Assembly: GCA_030524635.1 (NCBI GenBank)
Contig: JAUNGG010000010.1
Coordinates: 1 to 64,000, forward strand
Source: Lachnospiraceae bacterium
GTDB taxonomy: Bacteria; Bacillota; Clostridia; Lachnospirales; Lachnospiraceae
Reading direction: 5' to 3'
Length of the DNA: 64,000 nucleotides
Numbering within the stretch: position 1 is the first letter of the stretch; every line of letters begins with the position of its first letter. Below are positions 17,906 through 26,862 of the stretch, piece by piece. The translations under genes and the position numbers were made by a program. The notes beneath the pieces are model-generated. The model was not told the origin of the DNA and ran no database searches. It was given only the letters and a program-made list of their open reading frames with translations.

Positions 17906-17931
17906 GGCAGACGATTGAATCATCGTCTGCC
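17906..17931 (-). promoter_or_regulatory. Intercistronic hairpin between binding protein and permease genes
   Basis: GGCAGACGAT pairs perfectly with ATCGTCTGCC around six bases, with no T-run. It lies just before the permease ribosome binding site. Such hairpins stabilise the upstream binding-protein message or limit downstream expression; that role is inferred. Confidence 0.65.
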
Positions 17932-18002
17932 CCAGGTTAATGTTATCTTGGTTGCCATTCATAACTGTTTCATATTCTTACAGCTACTATTGTCATTACT
18001 TC

Positions 18003-19364
18003 CTACTGTCCCAGAATTGCAGAAACCTTCTCATTCATATCTGCAATGCCTTCCTCAACGGTAGAGTTTCCGGTCATGATATTGTCATGAGCCTCGTTTA
18101 ATACGGTCTCGATCTCAGAGCTCTTGTTGCTTACCGGCATCTCCAGATACAGGTTTGCAGTCTGCAGAGCCTCTGCGCTGCCCTCGTCCTCCGGGAATCC
18201 ATCCATAGAGGAGATCATGCCTGCAATGTCATCGGTCATCAGAGCCGGAATGCTTCCGGTAGAAGCCAGGATCTCAGCACCCTTCTCGCCGCATACAAAC
18301 TTTACAAACTCCCATGCAGCATCCTTGTGAGGTGCGCTTGCCGGAATGGACAGAGCGGTGATGGTAGCCAGAGTAGAACCAGGCTCTACGCCCTCTGCAT
18401 GAGGATATTTCACAATGCCCCAGTTTGCGCAGTCTGTATATTCACCAGATTTTACCTTCTCGATCATAGTGGAAATAAACCAGGTTCCCATGTTCATCAT
18501 CGCTACATTGCCCTGGGAGAATGCGCCGGAGTAATGGAGATTTGAGGTTTTTAAGGTTGCGTAATCCTGGCACACGCCATCCTCCTGCTGAGCCAGAACC
18601 ATATCGTAGTAAGGCTTTAAGAAGTCATACTTTCCATCCAGAATGGTGTTCTTGCCGTCCAAAATACCAAACAGCTGTACTGCACTTCTCCAGGTATGGT
18701 AATGAGCGCCGTAAACCTCCTGTCCTGGAGTGTCTACGGTCAGAGAGCGGGCCAATTCATCATACTGGTCAAAGGTCATGTCGTTGGTTGGGTATGCAAC
18801 ACCGGCTGCGTCAAAAACATCCCTATTATAATATACAACCCAGAAGTCACTGCGGAAAGGCAGCTCATACAGCTTGCCGTCTACGGTGATCTGGTCAGTC
18901 AGGCCCTTAAATGCAGCCAGATCTATGCCATCCTTCTCAATATAGCTGTCAAGAGGCTCCAGCACCCCCTTATTTACCAGGGTGGTATAGCCTGGAACAT
19001 CCTTGATGGTACAGATATCGAAGTCAGAACCGGAGCCGGTCAACTGGGTGCCTAAAACCGTCTGATAATCGGAGCTTCCCAGATCTACCATCTCGATCTT
19101 GTAATCTGGATTTTCTGCCTCAAATGCCTCAATTAACGGCTTGTAGTACATAGTCAGATCCTTATCCCAGATCGACCACTTTAAGATGGTCTGTCCCTCT
19201 GCTGCTGTTACGGTCTCCTGCGCAGCGGTGGCTGCTTCTGCTGCCTGGCTCTCTCCGCCAGCCGCTGCAGTCGTCTCCGGAGCAGAGCTGCCCCCGCCGC
19301 ATGCAGTCAGGCTGCCTGCCATAGCAGCTGCCAGTGCCAGACTTACGAAACGTTTTTTCATCAT
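18003..19364 (-). CDS. Sugar ABC transporter substrate-binding lipoprotein
   Basis: The 453-residue family 1 extracellular solute-binding protein has a signal peptide ending in the lipobox LTAC, giving a Cys22 lipid anchor. A low-complexity Ala/Thr/Glu linker (about 25-58) precedes the two-lobed binding domain (ILKWSIWDKD, then LYELPFRSDFWVVYYNRDVF and GNVAMMNMGTW). It should capture the oligosaccharide outside the membrane and deliver it to the two permeases. AGGAGG lies nine bases before the first of two adjacent ATGs. It is the first gene of the operon, transcribed divergently from the kinase gene. Neighbouring enzymes suggest a uronate-containing ligand. Confidence 0.92.
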   Translation of the reverse strand: MMKKRFVSLALAAAMAGSLTACGGGSSAPETTAAAGGESQAAEAATAAQETVTAAEGQTILKWSIWDKDLTMYYKPLIEAFEAENPDYKIEMVDLGSSDYQTVLGTQLTGSGSDFDICTIKDVPGYTTLVNKGVLEPLDSYIEKDGIDLAAFKGLTDQITVDGKLYELPFRSDFWVVYYNRDVFDAAGVAYPTNDMTFDQYDELARSLTVDTPGQEVYGAHYHTWRSAVQLFGILDGKNTILDGKYDFLKPYYDMVLAQQEDGVCQDYATLKTSNLHYSGAFSQGNVAMMNMGTWFISTMIEKVKSGEYTDCANWGIVKYPHAEGVEPGSTLATITALSIPASAPHKDAAWEFVKFVCGEKGAEILASTGSIPALMTDDIAGMISSMDGFPEDEGSAEALQTANLYLEMPVSNKSSEIETVLNEAHDNIMTGNSTVEEGIADMNEKVSAILGQ

Positions 19365-19419
19365 AACTTATTTCCTCCTTTTTTCCTCTGCTGTCTGTGC
19401 AGCTTTTTGTTATGCACCC

Positions 19420-19448
19420 ATTATAAGTAATTTTGATACGGTTCTGAA
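19420..19448 (-). promoter_or_regulatory. Promoter of the transporter/lyase operon
   Basis: On the minus strand TTCAGA (19443-19448) and a perfect TATAAT (19420-19425) are 17 bp apart. Together with the facing promoter, this fills the 316-bp divergent gap 19365-19680. Confidence 0.6.
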
Positions 19449-19522
19449 TGGAATATTTACTAAAAAAGATTCATTTTTCCTCCACTTTTCCTGCTATAAT
19501 TCCAGTTTTACAGCAAAAAGAT

Positions 19523-19550
19523 GTACTTTTTTATGGGAAGCAGTACTTTT
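19523..19550. promoter_or_regulatory. Candidate AraC-type operator, two direct repeats
   Basis: GTACTTTT occurs at 19523-19530 and 19543-19550, exactly 20 bp apart, just upstream of the kinase -35. Two direct half-sites about two helical turns apart are typical for AraC-family regulators, so the response regulator encoded at 21542 may bind here. That is an inference. Confidence 0.4.
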
Positions 19551-19566
19551 TCACAATTGTATTCAT

Positions 19567-19595
19567 TTGACAAAACAATTCCTGGATAATATGAT
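19567..19595 (+). promoter_or_regulatory. Promoter of the two-component/lyase operon
   Basis: A perfect TTGACA (19567-19572) and TATGAT (19590-19595) are 17 bp apart, giving a leader of about 80 nt before the kinase ATG. Confidence 0.75.
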
Positions 19596-19680
19596 TATTG
19601 TAATCAAAATGCAATGATGATTCGAAAAACAACTGCCGAACTATAAAAAAGAATCCTGCTGCGCAAGAAAGGGGCGTTTC

Positions 19681-21537
19681 ATGAATAAAACCATCCTTCC
19701 AAAGTCCATACGGGGCAAGATCATGCTGTGCACTGCCGCCACTACGCTGGCCATCGCAGCGATCACGGTAGCAGTATGCTTTCAGGTGTTCCAGTCCTTT
19801 TTAAGAAGAAACCAGATCCAATCTGCAGAGTATAACCTGCAGGTAGTGTCCAACAATGTTTCTGCCAATCTGGAAAATATCGTAGGCTTTACCAACTGGT
19901 GCTGCAGCAATCAGGAGATCAATCATTACCTGCAGGCCTTCCGCAGCCAGTCCCGGATGCCCTCCATTTCTTCGAAGAATTCTTACCTGCGGGTGATGGC
20001 GTTAAGCACCTACGACCGTCTGAAGGAAGAATACCACAACACGCACTCCTTTGGCTATATCACCCGGGTGCTGATATCCCCGGCAAACCGCAGAAATTAC
20101 CTGCAGATCACGGGAAGCTCCGGATCCAACGTTCCGGCTGCTCCGGATATCCTGTACTCCAGCAGCTTTTTCGGCCCGCTGACTACCGCACCGGATTATC
20201 AGTGGATCGGCCTGATCCAGGATCCTCTGATTTCTTATCAGGAACAGCTGGTGATCCCTATCAGCCGCCCCATCTTCCATCAGCTGAATTCTCAAATGCT
20301 TGGCTGGGTCTATCTCTCCATCTCAGATCGAATCCTGCTGGATTACCTGGAATCCTTTCCCCTGGAAACTGATGCATCTCTGTACCTGACCATAGGAGAA
20401 ATTACCTATGAATATCAGAATGGAACCTTTCTGGAAAGCCAGCTCCCTCACTGGAAACAGCTTCGGGATATCAGCCGCCAGTGCTTTAACCAGGAATCTC
20501 ATGCCTGCCATATCCAGCTGGAAGATGGAAGCCGCCGGACTCTTCTGACCTGTCCCCTTGGAAATCATGGGTGGACCATCTCCCATATTCTGTCTGAGCA
20601 GGCCTATCAAGCCCAGAGCAAACTGTATCTTGCTATTATCCTGGGAATCGTCATGAGCATTATCCTGCTGGGACTGGTGCTCTATGCCATGTTAAACCGG
20701 CTGATCAACCGACCGGTTCAAAAGCTTTTAGGACATATCAGCCAGATCTCCCAGGGGGATTTTACCCGGGATCCTTCCATCGAATGGGGGGATGAACTGG
20801 GCACCATCGGCCGGGGCATTAACCAGATGTCGGAAAATGTGGTTACGCTGATGAATAAAAAGGTGGAGGATGAAAAGCAGAAAAAGGATCTGGAATATCA
20901 GATCCTCCAGAGCCAAATTAATCCCCACTTCCTGTACAATACCTTAAATTCCATCAAGTGGATGGCTACCATCCAGAATGCCACCGGCATTGCCGAGATG
21001 ACCACAGCACTGGCCCGGCTGATGAAAAGCGTGTCCAAGGGAACCTCTGCCCGTATCACCTTAAAGGAGGAGCTGGACCTGGTACACGACTATTTTCTGA
21101 TCCAGCAGTACCGCTACGGCGGCAGCATCACCATCGATTACCAGATCAGCCGGAATGAGCTGTATCAATGCCTGATCCACCGCTTCACCCTGCAGCCCAT
21201 CATTGAAAATGCCCTGTTCCACGGAATCGAACCCAAGGGCTGCGCCGGACGGATCCTGGTCAAAGCCGAAGATCCCATATGGCCGGATGGCCGACATCTG
21301 CTGGTGATCTCTGTCACAGATAATGGGGTGGGCATGAGCGAGGAAACCATCCAGCAGGTACTGAAGGGCGATGCGCCTCCTACTGCGGACTTTTTCCGCC
21401 AGGTAGGCATCAACAATGTAAATAAACGAATCCAATACAACTTTGGAGAGGCTTATGGAATCACCATTGAAAGCCGTTTAGGAGAATATACCACAATGAA
21501 GATCTCGCTGCCCTTTGAGACAGCACAGGGGGAATAA
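19681..21537 (+). CDS. YesM-like sensor histidine kinase
   Basis: The 618-residue protein has membrane helices at about 16-38 and 315-337, enclosing a large extracellular sensor domain (40-312). A HAMP linker (338-395) follows, then a His_kinase domain with QSQINPHFLYNTLNSIKWM, where H416 is the phosphorylated residue, and an ATPase domain with N-box HRFTLQPIIENALFHG. Kinases of this LytS/YesM type sense extracellular sugars or polysaccharide fragments and phosphorylate AraC-type partners. AAAGGGG lies shortly before the ATG. It overlaps functionally with the next gene, which starts 4 bp after its stop. The ligand is probably related to the transported glycan (inference). Confidence 0.93.
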   Translation: MNKTILPKSIRGKIMLCTAATTLAIAAITVAVCFQVFQSFLRRNQIQSAEYNLQVVSNNVSANLENIVGFTNWCCSNQEINHYLQAFRSQSRMPSISSKNSYLRVMALSTYDRLKEEYHNTHSFGYITRVLISPANRRNYLQITGSSGSNVPAAPDILYSSSFFGPLTTAPDYQWIGLIQDPLISYQEQLVIPISRPIFHQLNSQMLGWVYLSISDRILLDYLESFPLETDASLYLTIGEITYEYQNGTFLESQLPHWKQLRDISRQCFNQESHACHIQLEDGSRRTLLTCPLGNHGWTISHILSEQAYQAQSKLYLAIILGIVMSIILLGLVLYAMLNRLINRPVQKLLGHISQISQGDFTRDPSIEWGDELGTIGRGINQMSENVVTLMNKKVEDEKQKKDLEYQILQSQINPHFLYNTLNSIKWMATIQNATGIAEMTTALARLMKSVSKGTSARITLKEELDLVHDYFLIQQYRYGGSITIDYQISRNELYQCLIHRFTLQPIIENALFHGIEPKGCAGRILVKAEDPIWPDGRHLLVISVTDNGVGMSEETIQQVLKGDAPPTADFFRQVGINNVNKRIQYNFGEAYGITIESRLGEYTTMKISLPFETAQGE

Positions 21538-21541
21538 GATT

Positions 21542-23155
21542 ATGATAAAATTGTTAATTGTAGACGATGAGCCGCTGGTACAGATCGGCATTAAATCCAT
21601 GCTGAACTGGGCTGAATTCGGGATCGAGATATGTGGCACTGCCACCAATGGAGAGGCTGCCCTGCGGTTGATCCGGGAGCAGATGCCGGAGATCGTAATT
21701 ACCGATATCAAAATGCCGATCATGAACGGTCTGGAGCTGGCAAAGGCTTCCCGGGAAGAGTTCGGCTCGATTCCGCTGTTTATCGTGCTGACCAGCTTTG
21801 AGGAATTCCAGCTGGTAAAGCAGGCCCTTTCCTACCAGGTTCTGGACTACTTGATCAAGCTGGAGCTGGATGCGGATTCTCTGGCAGAATCCATCCGCAG
21901 AGCCCTGGACCGGCTGAAGGAGCTAAAGGCCAGCCAGGCCTACCGACTGGCCGGTGATCAGCCTCTGGTGCACAACTACAATGATAAATTTTTCATGCGC
22001 CTTCTGTATAATCTCTTTGACAGCCGGGAGCAGTTTGACATCCAGGTGCGGGACTTAAAGCTGGATTTTTCGGACCGCTGTTACCTGGTATCCCATGGAG
22101 AGATCTTAAGTGACACAGCCGCCCAAATGGATGCTGCCAAGCAGTTAAACCTGTATTCCAGCAGCCTGCAGATGATCCAGGAGATCTTAAGCCGCCACGT
22201 TCCCTGCCATGTGATCTCCCTGGACAAGATCCATTTTGCAGTCATCTACCACTTTAAGACGATGGAGCAATTTGAGCCTATGGTAATACGGGAGGCACTG
22301 GAAAATACCTGCTCTATGGTACATAATTATTTCAGCGTATGGCTGACCATCGGTGTGGGAAATATCGTGGATGATCCCATGAAGATCAGCGGCTCCTACC
22401 AGGAAGCACGGCAGGCCTTTAACTTGACCAGCCGGTCAGAGCCGGTGGTATTTTTCTCCAGGATCAGCCGTGCTAACTGTAAAAGCTCTTTTAATATTGC
22501 CCTGTTCCGAACCCCTCTCACCCAGGCATTTGAGGAGTTTGACACCGATGTGCTGTATCAGACGCTGACTGAGATCTCCGACTTGTTTGCCGGAAATCCC
22601 CAGCGATGCCTGCAGGCGGTGGACGGCGCCTGCAATATCCTCTACCTGGCCCTCTCCCTGCTTCCCAACGGCGAAGAGACGATACGGGAGATCTTTTCTG
22701 CTTATCCGGAAGGATACCGTTCCATCTACAAGATGGAAGATGTGCTACAGGTGGCCCAGTGGCTGAACACCCTGCGGGACGGCCTTTGTGATGTGCTGAG
22801 GAGCAAACGAAAGACCTACAAGGATCATGTGATCGCAGACGTGCAGAAATATATTAACGGACATATTGAGGACCGGCTGACCTTAAATGAGGTGGCTGCC
22901 GTGTTCGGGTTAAGCTCCAATTATCTCAGCGCCCTGTTTAAAAAGACCTGCGGAATCGGCTTTACAGAGTATATTACTCAAAAGAAGATCTCCAAAGCCA
23001 AGGCGCTGCTGATGGAGCAGAACTTAAAGATCTACGAGGTGGCGGAACAGATGGGATTTGAGAGTGCGTTTTATTTCAGTAAGGTGTTTAAAAAAGTAGA
23101 AGGAATCTCACCCCGGGAGTATGTGCAGGGGCACCTGGGAAAGGGGGAATTTTAA
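21542..23155 (+). CDS. YesN-like response regulator with AraC-type DNA-binding domain
   Basis: The 537-residue protein has an N-terminal receiver domain with D8/D9 and phosphoacceptor D55 (ITDIKMP). A long middle region (about 140-420) is typical for YesN proteins, and two C-terminal AraC helix-turn-helix motifs follow (LNEVAAVFGLSSNYLSALFK and IYEVAEQMGFESAFYFSKVF). The start at 21542 is preceded by GGGGGA; an in-frame ATG at 21515 lies inside the kinase gene. It should activate the transporter and lyase promoters when phosphorylated. The start of the next lyase is 2 bp after its stop, indicating an operon. Confidence 0.94.
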   Translation: MIKLLIVDDEPLVQIGIKSMLNWAEFGIEICGTATNGEAALRLIREQMPEIVITDIKMPIMNGLELAKASREEFGSIPLFIVLTSFEEFQLVKQALSYQVLDYLIKLELDADSLAESIRRALDRLKELKASQAYRLAGDQPLVHNYNDKFFMRLLYNLFDSREQFDIQVRDLKLDFSDRCYLVSHGEILSDTAAQMDAAKQLNLYSSSLQMIQEILSRHVPCHVISLDKIHFAVIYHFKTMEQFEPMVIREALENTCSMVHNYFSVWLTIGVGNIVDDPMKISGSYQEARQAFNLTSRSEPVVFFSRISRANCKSSFNIALFRTPLTQAFEEFDTDVLYQTLTEISDLFAGNPQRCLQAVDGACNILYLALSLLPNGEETIREIFSAYPEGYRSIYKMEDVLQVAQWLNTLRDGLCDVLRSKRKTYKDHVIADVQKYINGHIEDRLTLNEVAAVFGLSSNYLSALFKKTCGIGFTEYITQKKISKAKALLMEQNLKIYEVAEQMGFESAFYFSKVFKKVEGISPREYVQGHLGKGEF

Positions 23156-23156
23156 T

Positions 23157-25067
23157 ATGTTTTCAAAATATTTGCAGCAGTATCCTGCTTCCTTTCATCC
23201 GTTCCATCCCTTTGCTTCCATCAAGGAGCGGGATGCCTGGGACGGGCTGGATCAGGAGCTTCGTAAGCAGCTTGTAACAGCCGGAGAACGCTTTTTGGAA
23301 TATGAGTATCCGGTGATCCGAGCAGTGGATTTTCTGGAGTTTTCCCGGTCGGGAAACCGGGAGCATTATGAGGAGAAGCTGTTTGCTCGTCGGACTGCGC
23401 TGAATGCGCTGGTGCTGGCAGAGTGTGTGGAGAACCAGGGGCGGTTTTTCGATGATATTTTAAATGGAATTTATGCTATCTGTGAGGAATCAGCCTGGCA
23501 GCTTCCGGCCCATAATTCTTATATCCGGGATACGCCTCAGCTTCCGCTGCCGGATGTAACCCGGCCGGTGATCGATCTGTTTCAGGCAGAAACAGGAGCG
23601 GTGCTGGCTGTGGTGCATTATCTGCTGCAGCCTGCGCTGGATTCCATCAGCCCCGCTGTCTGCGTGATGATCCGGCATGAGCTGGAGGAGCGGATCTTCA
23701 TTCCTTACCTGAAAGAGCATTTCTGGTGGATGGGAGACGGGCACAGTCCGATGAATAACTGGACGGTATGGTGCACCCAGAATGTGCTGATGGCTGCGGC
23801 CTGTACGGGACTGTCTGAAGATCAGGAGCGGATGGGACAGATCCTTCAGAAGGCCTGCCGGAGCATCGATTATTTTCTGGCAGAATACGGAGAAGACGGG
23901 TGCTGTGATGAAGGTGCTCAGTACTACCGCCATGCAGGGCTGTGCCTGTTTAACTGCCTGGAGATCTTAAACGGAATCACTGCGGATCATTTCGCACCGC
24001 TGTATCAGACCGAAAAGGTACGGAATATTGCAGGATATATTGAAAAGGTTCACGTAGCCGGCCCCTACTATATCAATTTTTCCGACTGTTCTCCAGTCGC
24101 CGGAAGGTGCAATGCCCGGGAATTTTTGTTTGGCAAACGGACCGGAAATCCTTCGCTGATGGTCCTTGCTGCATCCGATTTTAAGGACAGTGAGGATGCC
24201 CTGCTGACTGGAGAGCATAATCTGTTTTACCGGCTCCAGACAGTGTTTCATTATGAAGAAATGATGACGTTTCAGCCGCCGGAAGTAATAGAAACCGCTT
24301 CGGAAAAGAATGGGAAATCCACTTATTATTTCCCCAGTGTGGGCCTGTTTCTGGCACAAAATGAGCACTATTTTCTGGCCGTTAAAGCTGGAGATAATGA
24401 TGACAGCCACAATCACAATGATACAGGAAGCTTTACCTTATACAAGAACGGAAAGCCCTTTTTCATCGATATCGGCGTGGAAACCTACCAGAAAAAAACC
24501 TTCTCCCCCCAGCGCTATGAGATCTGGACCATGCAGTCCCAGTACCACAATCTGCCCTCCTTTGTAGGATGTGAGAAGGAAGATATTGCTGCCTTTCCTT
24601 ACGCATATGCCTGCCCCTTTGGGCCATGTGGCGACCCTGATCTGGTGGGCGTCATGGAACAAAACGGCCCGGAATACGCTGCCAAGGATGTATCCTATAC
24701 CCTTTCCGGTCCCTGTCCTTCCATCTCCATGGATATTGCCGGCGCCTATCCAGATACCCGAGTCCGCTCCTACCAGCGGACTGTAACACTGCTGGAAAAG
24801 GACGGTGTTCTGGTGGAGGATCACAGCGAGTGCGGCGGACTCACTCCTGTGCTGTCCCTGATCACTTATGAAATGCCGACGTGGAATGAGGAAGCTGCCT
24901 CTCTTTCGGTAGGCGGCCTGGGAAGCTGCCAGATCCTTGGTGCTGCTTCTGCCGTGGTAGAGCGGCTCCCCATTACCGATAAGCGGCTTCAGACAGCATG
25001 GAAGCATGATGTGTGGAGAACCCTGGTAACCTTTGAGGGAACGGAGTTAAGGCTTGCGATTCATTGA
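23157..25067 (+). CDS. Heparinase II/III-like polysaccharide lyase (second copy)
   Basis: The 636-residue protein has an alpha-helical toroid (about 1-370) with SPMNNWTVWCTQNVLMAA and a C-terminal beta-sandwich with DDSHNHNDTGSFTLYKNGKP (about 415-435), followed by QSQYHNLPSF. The catalytic-type His and Asn residues lie in these blocks. It is only distantly similar to the lyase at 12641-14704 and belongs to a different subgroup, which suggests cleavage of a different linkage or sulphation state. No signal peptide is present. AAAGGGGGAA lies before the ATG at 23157, two bases after the regulator stop. It ends at an intrinsic terminator. The substrate is not determined. Confidence 0.85.
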   Translation: MFSKYLQQYPASFHPFHPFASIKERDAWDGLDQELRKQLVTAGERFLEYEYPVIRAVDFLEFSRSGNREHYEEKLFARRTALNALVLAECVENQGRFFDDILNGIYAICEESAWQLPAHNSYIRDTPQLPLPDVTRPVIDLFQAETGAVLAVVHYLLQPALDSISPAVCVMIRHELEERIFIPYLKEHFWWMGDGHSPMNNWTVWCTQNVLMAAACTGLSEDQERMGQILQKACRSIDYFLAEYGEDGCCDEGAQYYRHAGLCLFNCLEILNGITADHFAPLYQTEKVRNIAGYIEKVHVAGPYYINFSDCSPVAGRCNAREFLFGKRTGNPSLMVLAASDFKDSEDALLTGEHNLFYRLQTVFHYEEMMTFQPPEVIETASEKNGKSTYYFPSVGLFLAQNEHYFLAVKAGDNDDSHNHNDTGSFTLYKNGKPFFIDIGVETYQKKTFSPQRYEIWTMQSQYHNLPSFVGCEKEDIAAFPYAYACPFGPCGDPDLVGVMEQNGPEYAAKDVSYTLSGPCPSISMDIAGAYPDTRVRSYQRTVTLLEKDGVLVEDHSECGGLTPVLSLITYEMPTWNEEAASLSVGGLGSCQILGAASAVVERLPITDKRLQTAWKHDVWRTLVTFEGTELRLAIH

Positions 25068-25095
25068 TCATCTGAAATTCAATAAAAAACAGATA

Positions 25096-25149
25096 GCAGT
25101 CCATTGCGTAAATGTTTGTATCATGCTACGCAGCGGACTGCCTCTTTTT
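25096..25149 (+). terminator. Intrinsic terminator after second lyase gene
   Basis: GCAGTCCATTGCGTA (25096-25110) pairs with TACGCAGCGGACTGC (about 25127-25141) with one internal mismatch region. CTCTTTTTA follows, overlapping the stop of the convergent gene. Confidence 0.8.
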
Positions 25150-26737
25150 AATTCCTTTTTGTTTTTCTTATTGTTTCAATACTGCAGGTATGTTTTTTGG
25201 TTTTTTTATCATAATTGATTCCTACTAACAGCAGCTTACCTTCATATTGATCCAATACTCCGTCATACCTTCGTTCCTTGATCTGTTGAATGGCACCAGC
25301 TGCTGATTGATCCCATTTCAATTCTACAATCAATGCTGGTTTATTGGTATGCTTCCTGGGCAGAAAAACAATATCTGCAAAACCTTTCCCAGCAGGCATT
25401 TCTCGGATTAAAACATAATCCTTTCGTGCACTGTAGTATGCAATGGTAATAACACAGCTCAGGGCATTTTCATCATTATATGCTAACACAGATGTGCTGG
25501 CCATATGAACTTCATCGATTAATTCTGCAACTACTTTACAATCTCCTGAAATCGTAACATCTAATAATCGTTCTGATTCTTCTAATGCTGCTGCAATCTC
25601 TTCCCATCCGCCATCTTCCACTGCATTTTTGAATTCATCTGCCACTTCCTGATTTGGAATAAAGACCTCATTTTCAGAAGCGTCAAATGCCAAATATCCC
25701 AAATGCACAAGTAATGTCATGACATCATCCTTGCTCTTCACAGAAGTCATATCATTTTGAAATTTGCGGGTATTAATTTTGCATCTTGCCCCTCCAAGCA
25801 TGGCAATAACAGCATCCTTCAGCCCATCAAAATTCATATTAATGTAAGATTTTAAAGATTCATATGTTTCTGTCTGTGTCCAATAACTCCCAAACCGATT
25901 CCTTTTTACCGCGTCCAGCACTGACTTCGGACTGTATATGTGAAGATGATTTCCTAGTACATACCCATCGTACCATCGTTGAAGCTCTGTATAGTCCAAG
26001 GAAGAATGCCTGCACAGTTCACGAGCCTCCTCCTCTGTAAAGCCTGCATATTCCTCCAGAGGAATTGGATCTACCATTGTAAACTCGTAAAAATCACTTA
26101 AGGCAGATTGATTTCCATATTTTTTAATTGGAAGAATTCCTGTCATATATGCTGCTTCAATCATTTTATCAGTAAGGCTGCTGCGAAAAAGTCCTCTGAG
26201 AAGTTGAACATATTCTTCTTGAAGCACAAGATCCTCTTTTGATTCTCGAAACAATGCATCCCATTCATCGATAATAACAATAAATGCCTCTCCCGTACCT
26301 GCATTAATGCTGGCAAGAGCCATTGGAAGAGATTCTTCATCTGTGCTAACATAATTTGGGTAGATCACTTTTAATTCTGCCAACACCTCTTTTTGCAAAA
26401 TTTTTACTGTATCTTTTATCATTCTCGAATTAGATATAAACCAGGTAATATCCAAATATAAAACATTATGCTGATTCAAATGTTTGCGAAATGAACTTTC
26501 TCTGGCAATCTTCAAATGCTGAAACAACTGATATGAGTCACAGCTCCGATCATAATATGCAGAAAGCATTTGAGCTGCAAAGGATTTTCCAAATCTTCTT
26601 GGACGGCTGACACAAGTCAGTTTTTCTTTCGTACCCAGTGTATGATTAATATATGCAATCAGCTTTGACTTATCTACATAAGTCCCCTTTAATATTGACT
26701 GAAACCCTGCATTTCCTGGATTTAAATACATTCCCAC
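25148..26737 (-). CDS. AAA-ATPase-like / PD-(D/E)XK nuclease-like protein
   Basis: The 529-residue protein is of the AAA_ATPase-like plus PDDEXK_9 family, highly multiplied in gut Clostridia and Bacteroidetes. SRPRRFGKSFAAQML carries the Walker A Lys-Ser, FIVIIDEWD is Walker B, and the C-terminal part has FADIVFL with VELKW, the PD-(D/E)XK pattern. The start is taken as GTG at 26737, giving MGMYLNPGN, which matches the family N-terminus and sits eight bases after AGGAGG. Function is unknown; ideas include mobile-element or defence activity. Base composition is clearly richer in A+T than the flanking genes, suggesting acquisition. It splits the uronate-glycan locus and is monocistronic. Confidence 0.85.
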   Translation of the reverse strand: MGMYLNPGNAGFQSILKGTYVDKSKLIAYINHTLGTKEKLTCVSRPRRFGKSFAAQMLSAYYDRSCDSYQLFQHLKIARESSFRKHLNQHNVLYLDITWFISNSRMIKDTVKILQKEVLAELKVIYPNYVSTDEESLPMALASINAGTGEAFIVIIDEWDALFRESKEDLVLQEEYVQLLRGLFRSSLTDKMIEAAYMTGILPIKKYGNQSALSDFYEFTMVDPIPLEEYAGFTEEEARELCRHSSLDYTELQRWYDGYVLGNHLHIYSPKSVLDAVKRNRFGSYWTQTETYESLKSYINMNFDGLKDAVIAMLGGARCKINTRKFQNDMTSVKSKDDVMTLLVHLGYLAFDASENEVFIPNQEVADEFKNAVEDGGWEEIAAALEESERLLDVTISGDCKVVAELIDEVHMASTSVLAYNDENALSCVITIAYYSARKDYVLIREMPAGKGFADIVFLPRKHTNKPALIVELKWDQSAAGAIQQIKERRYDGVLDQYEGKLLLVGINYDKKTKKHTCSIETIRKTKRN

Positions 26738-26814
26738 ACGCCTCACCTCCTGCTTATTTATACATACTCTTCTTTTAGTATATCATTTCTATTTTCCTAA
26801 TACAATGCTGAACT

Positions 26815-26850
26815 GAAAAACAATGGGCACAGCCAAAAACTAACTGTGCC
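26815..26850 (-). terminator. Terminator after the glucuronidase operon
   Basis: GGCACAG (26826-26832) pairs with CTGTGCC (26844-26850). On the minus strand the stem is followed, after CATTG, by TTTTTC. Confidence 0.6.
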
Positions 26851-26862
26851 TCATTCTAACAC

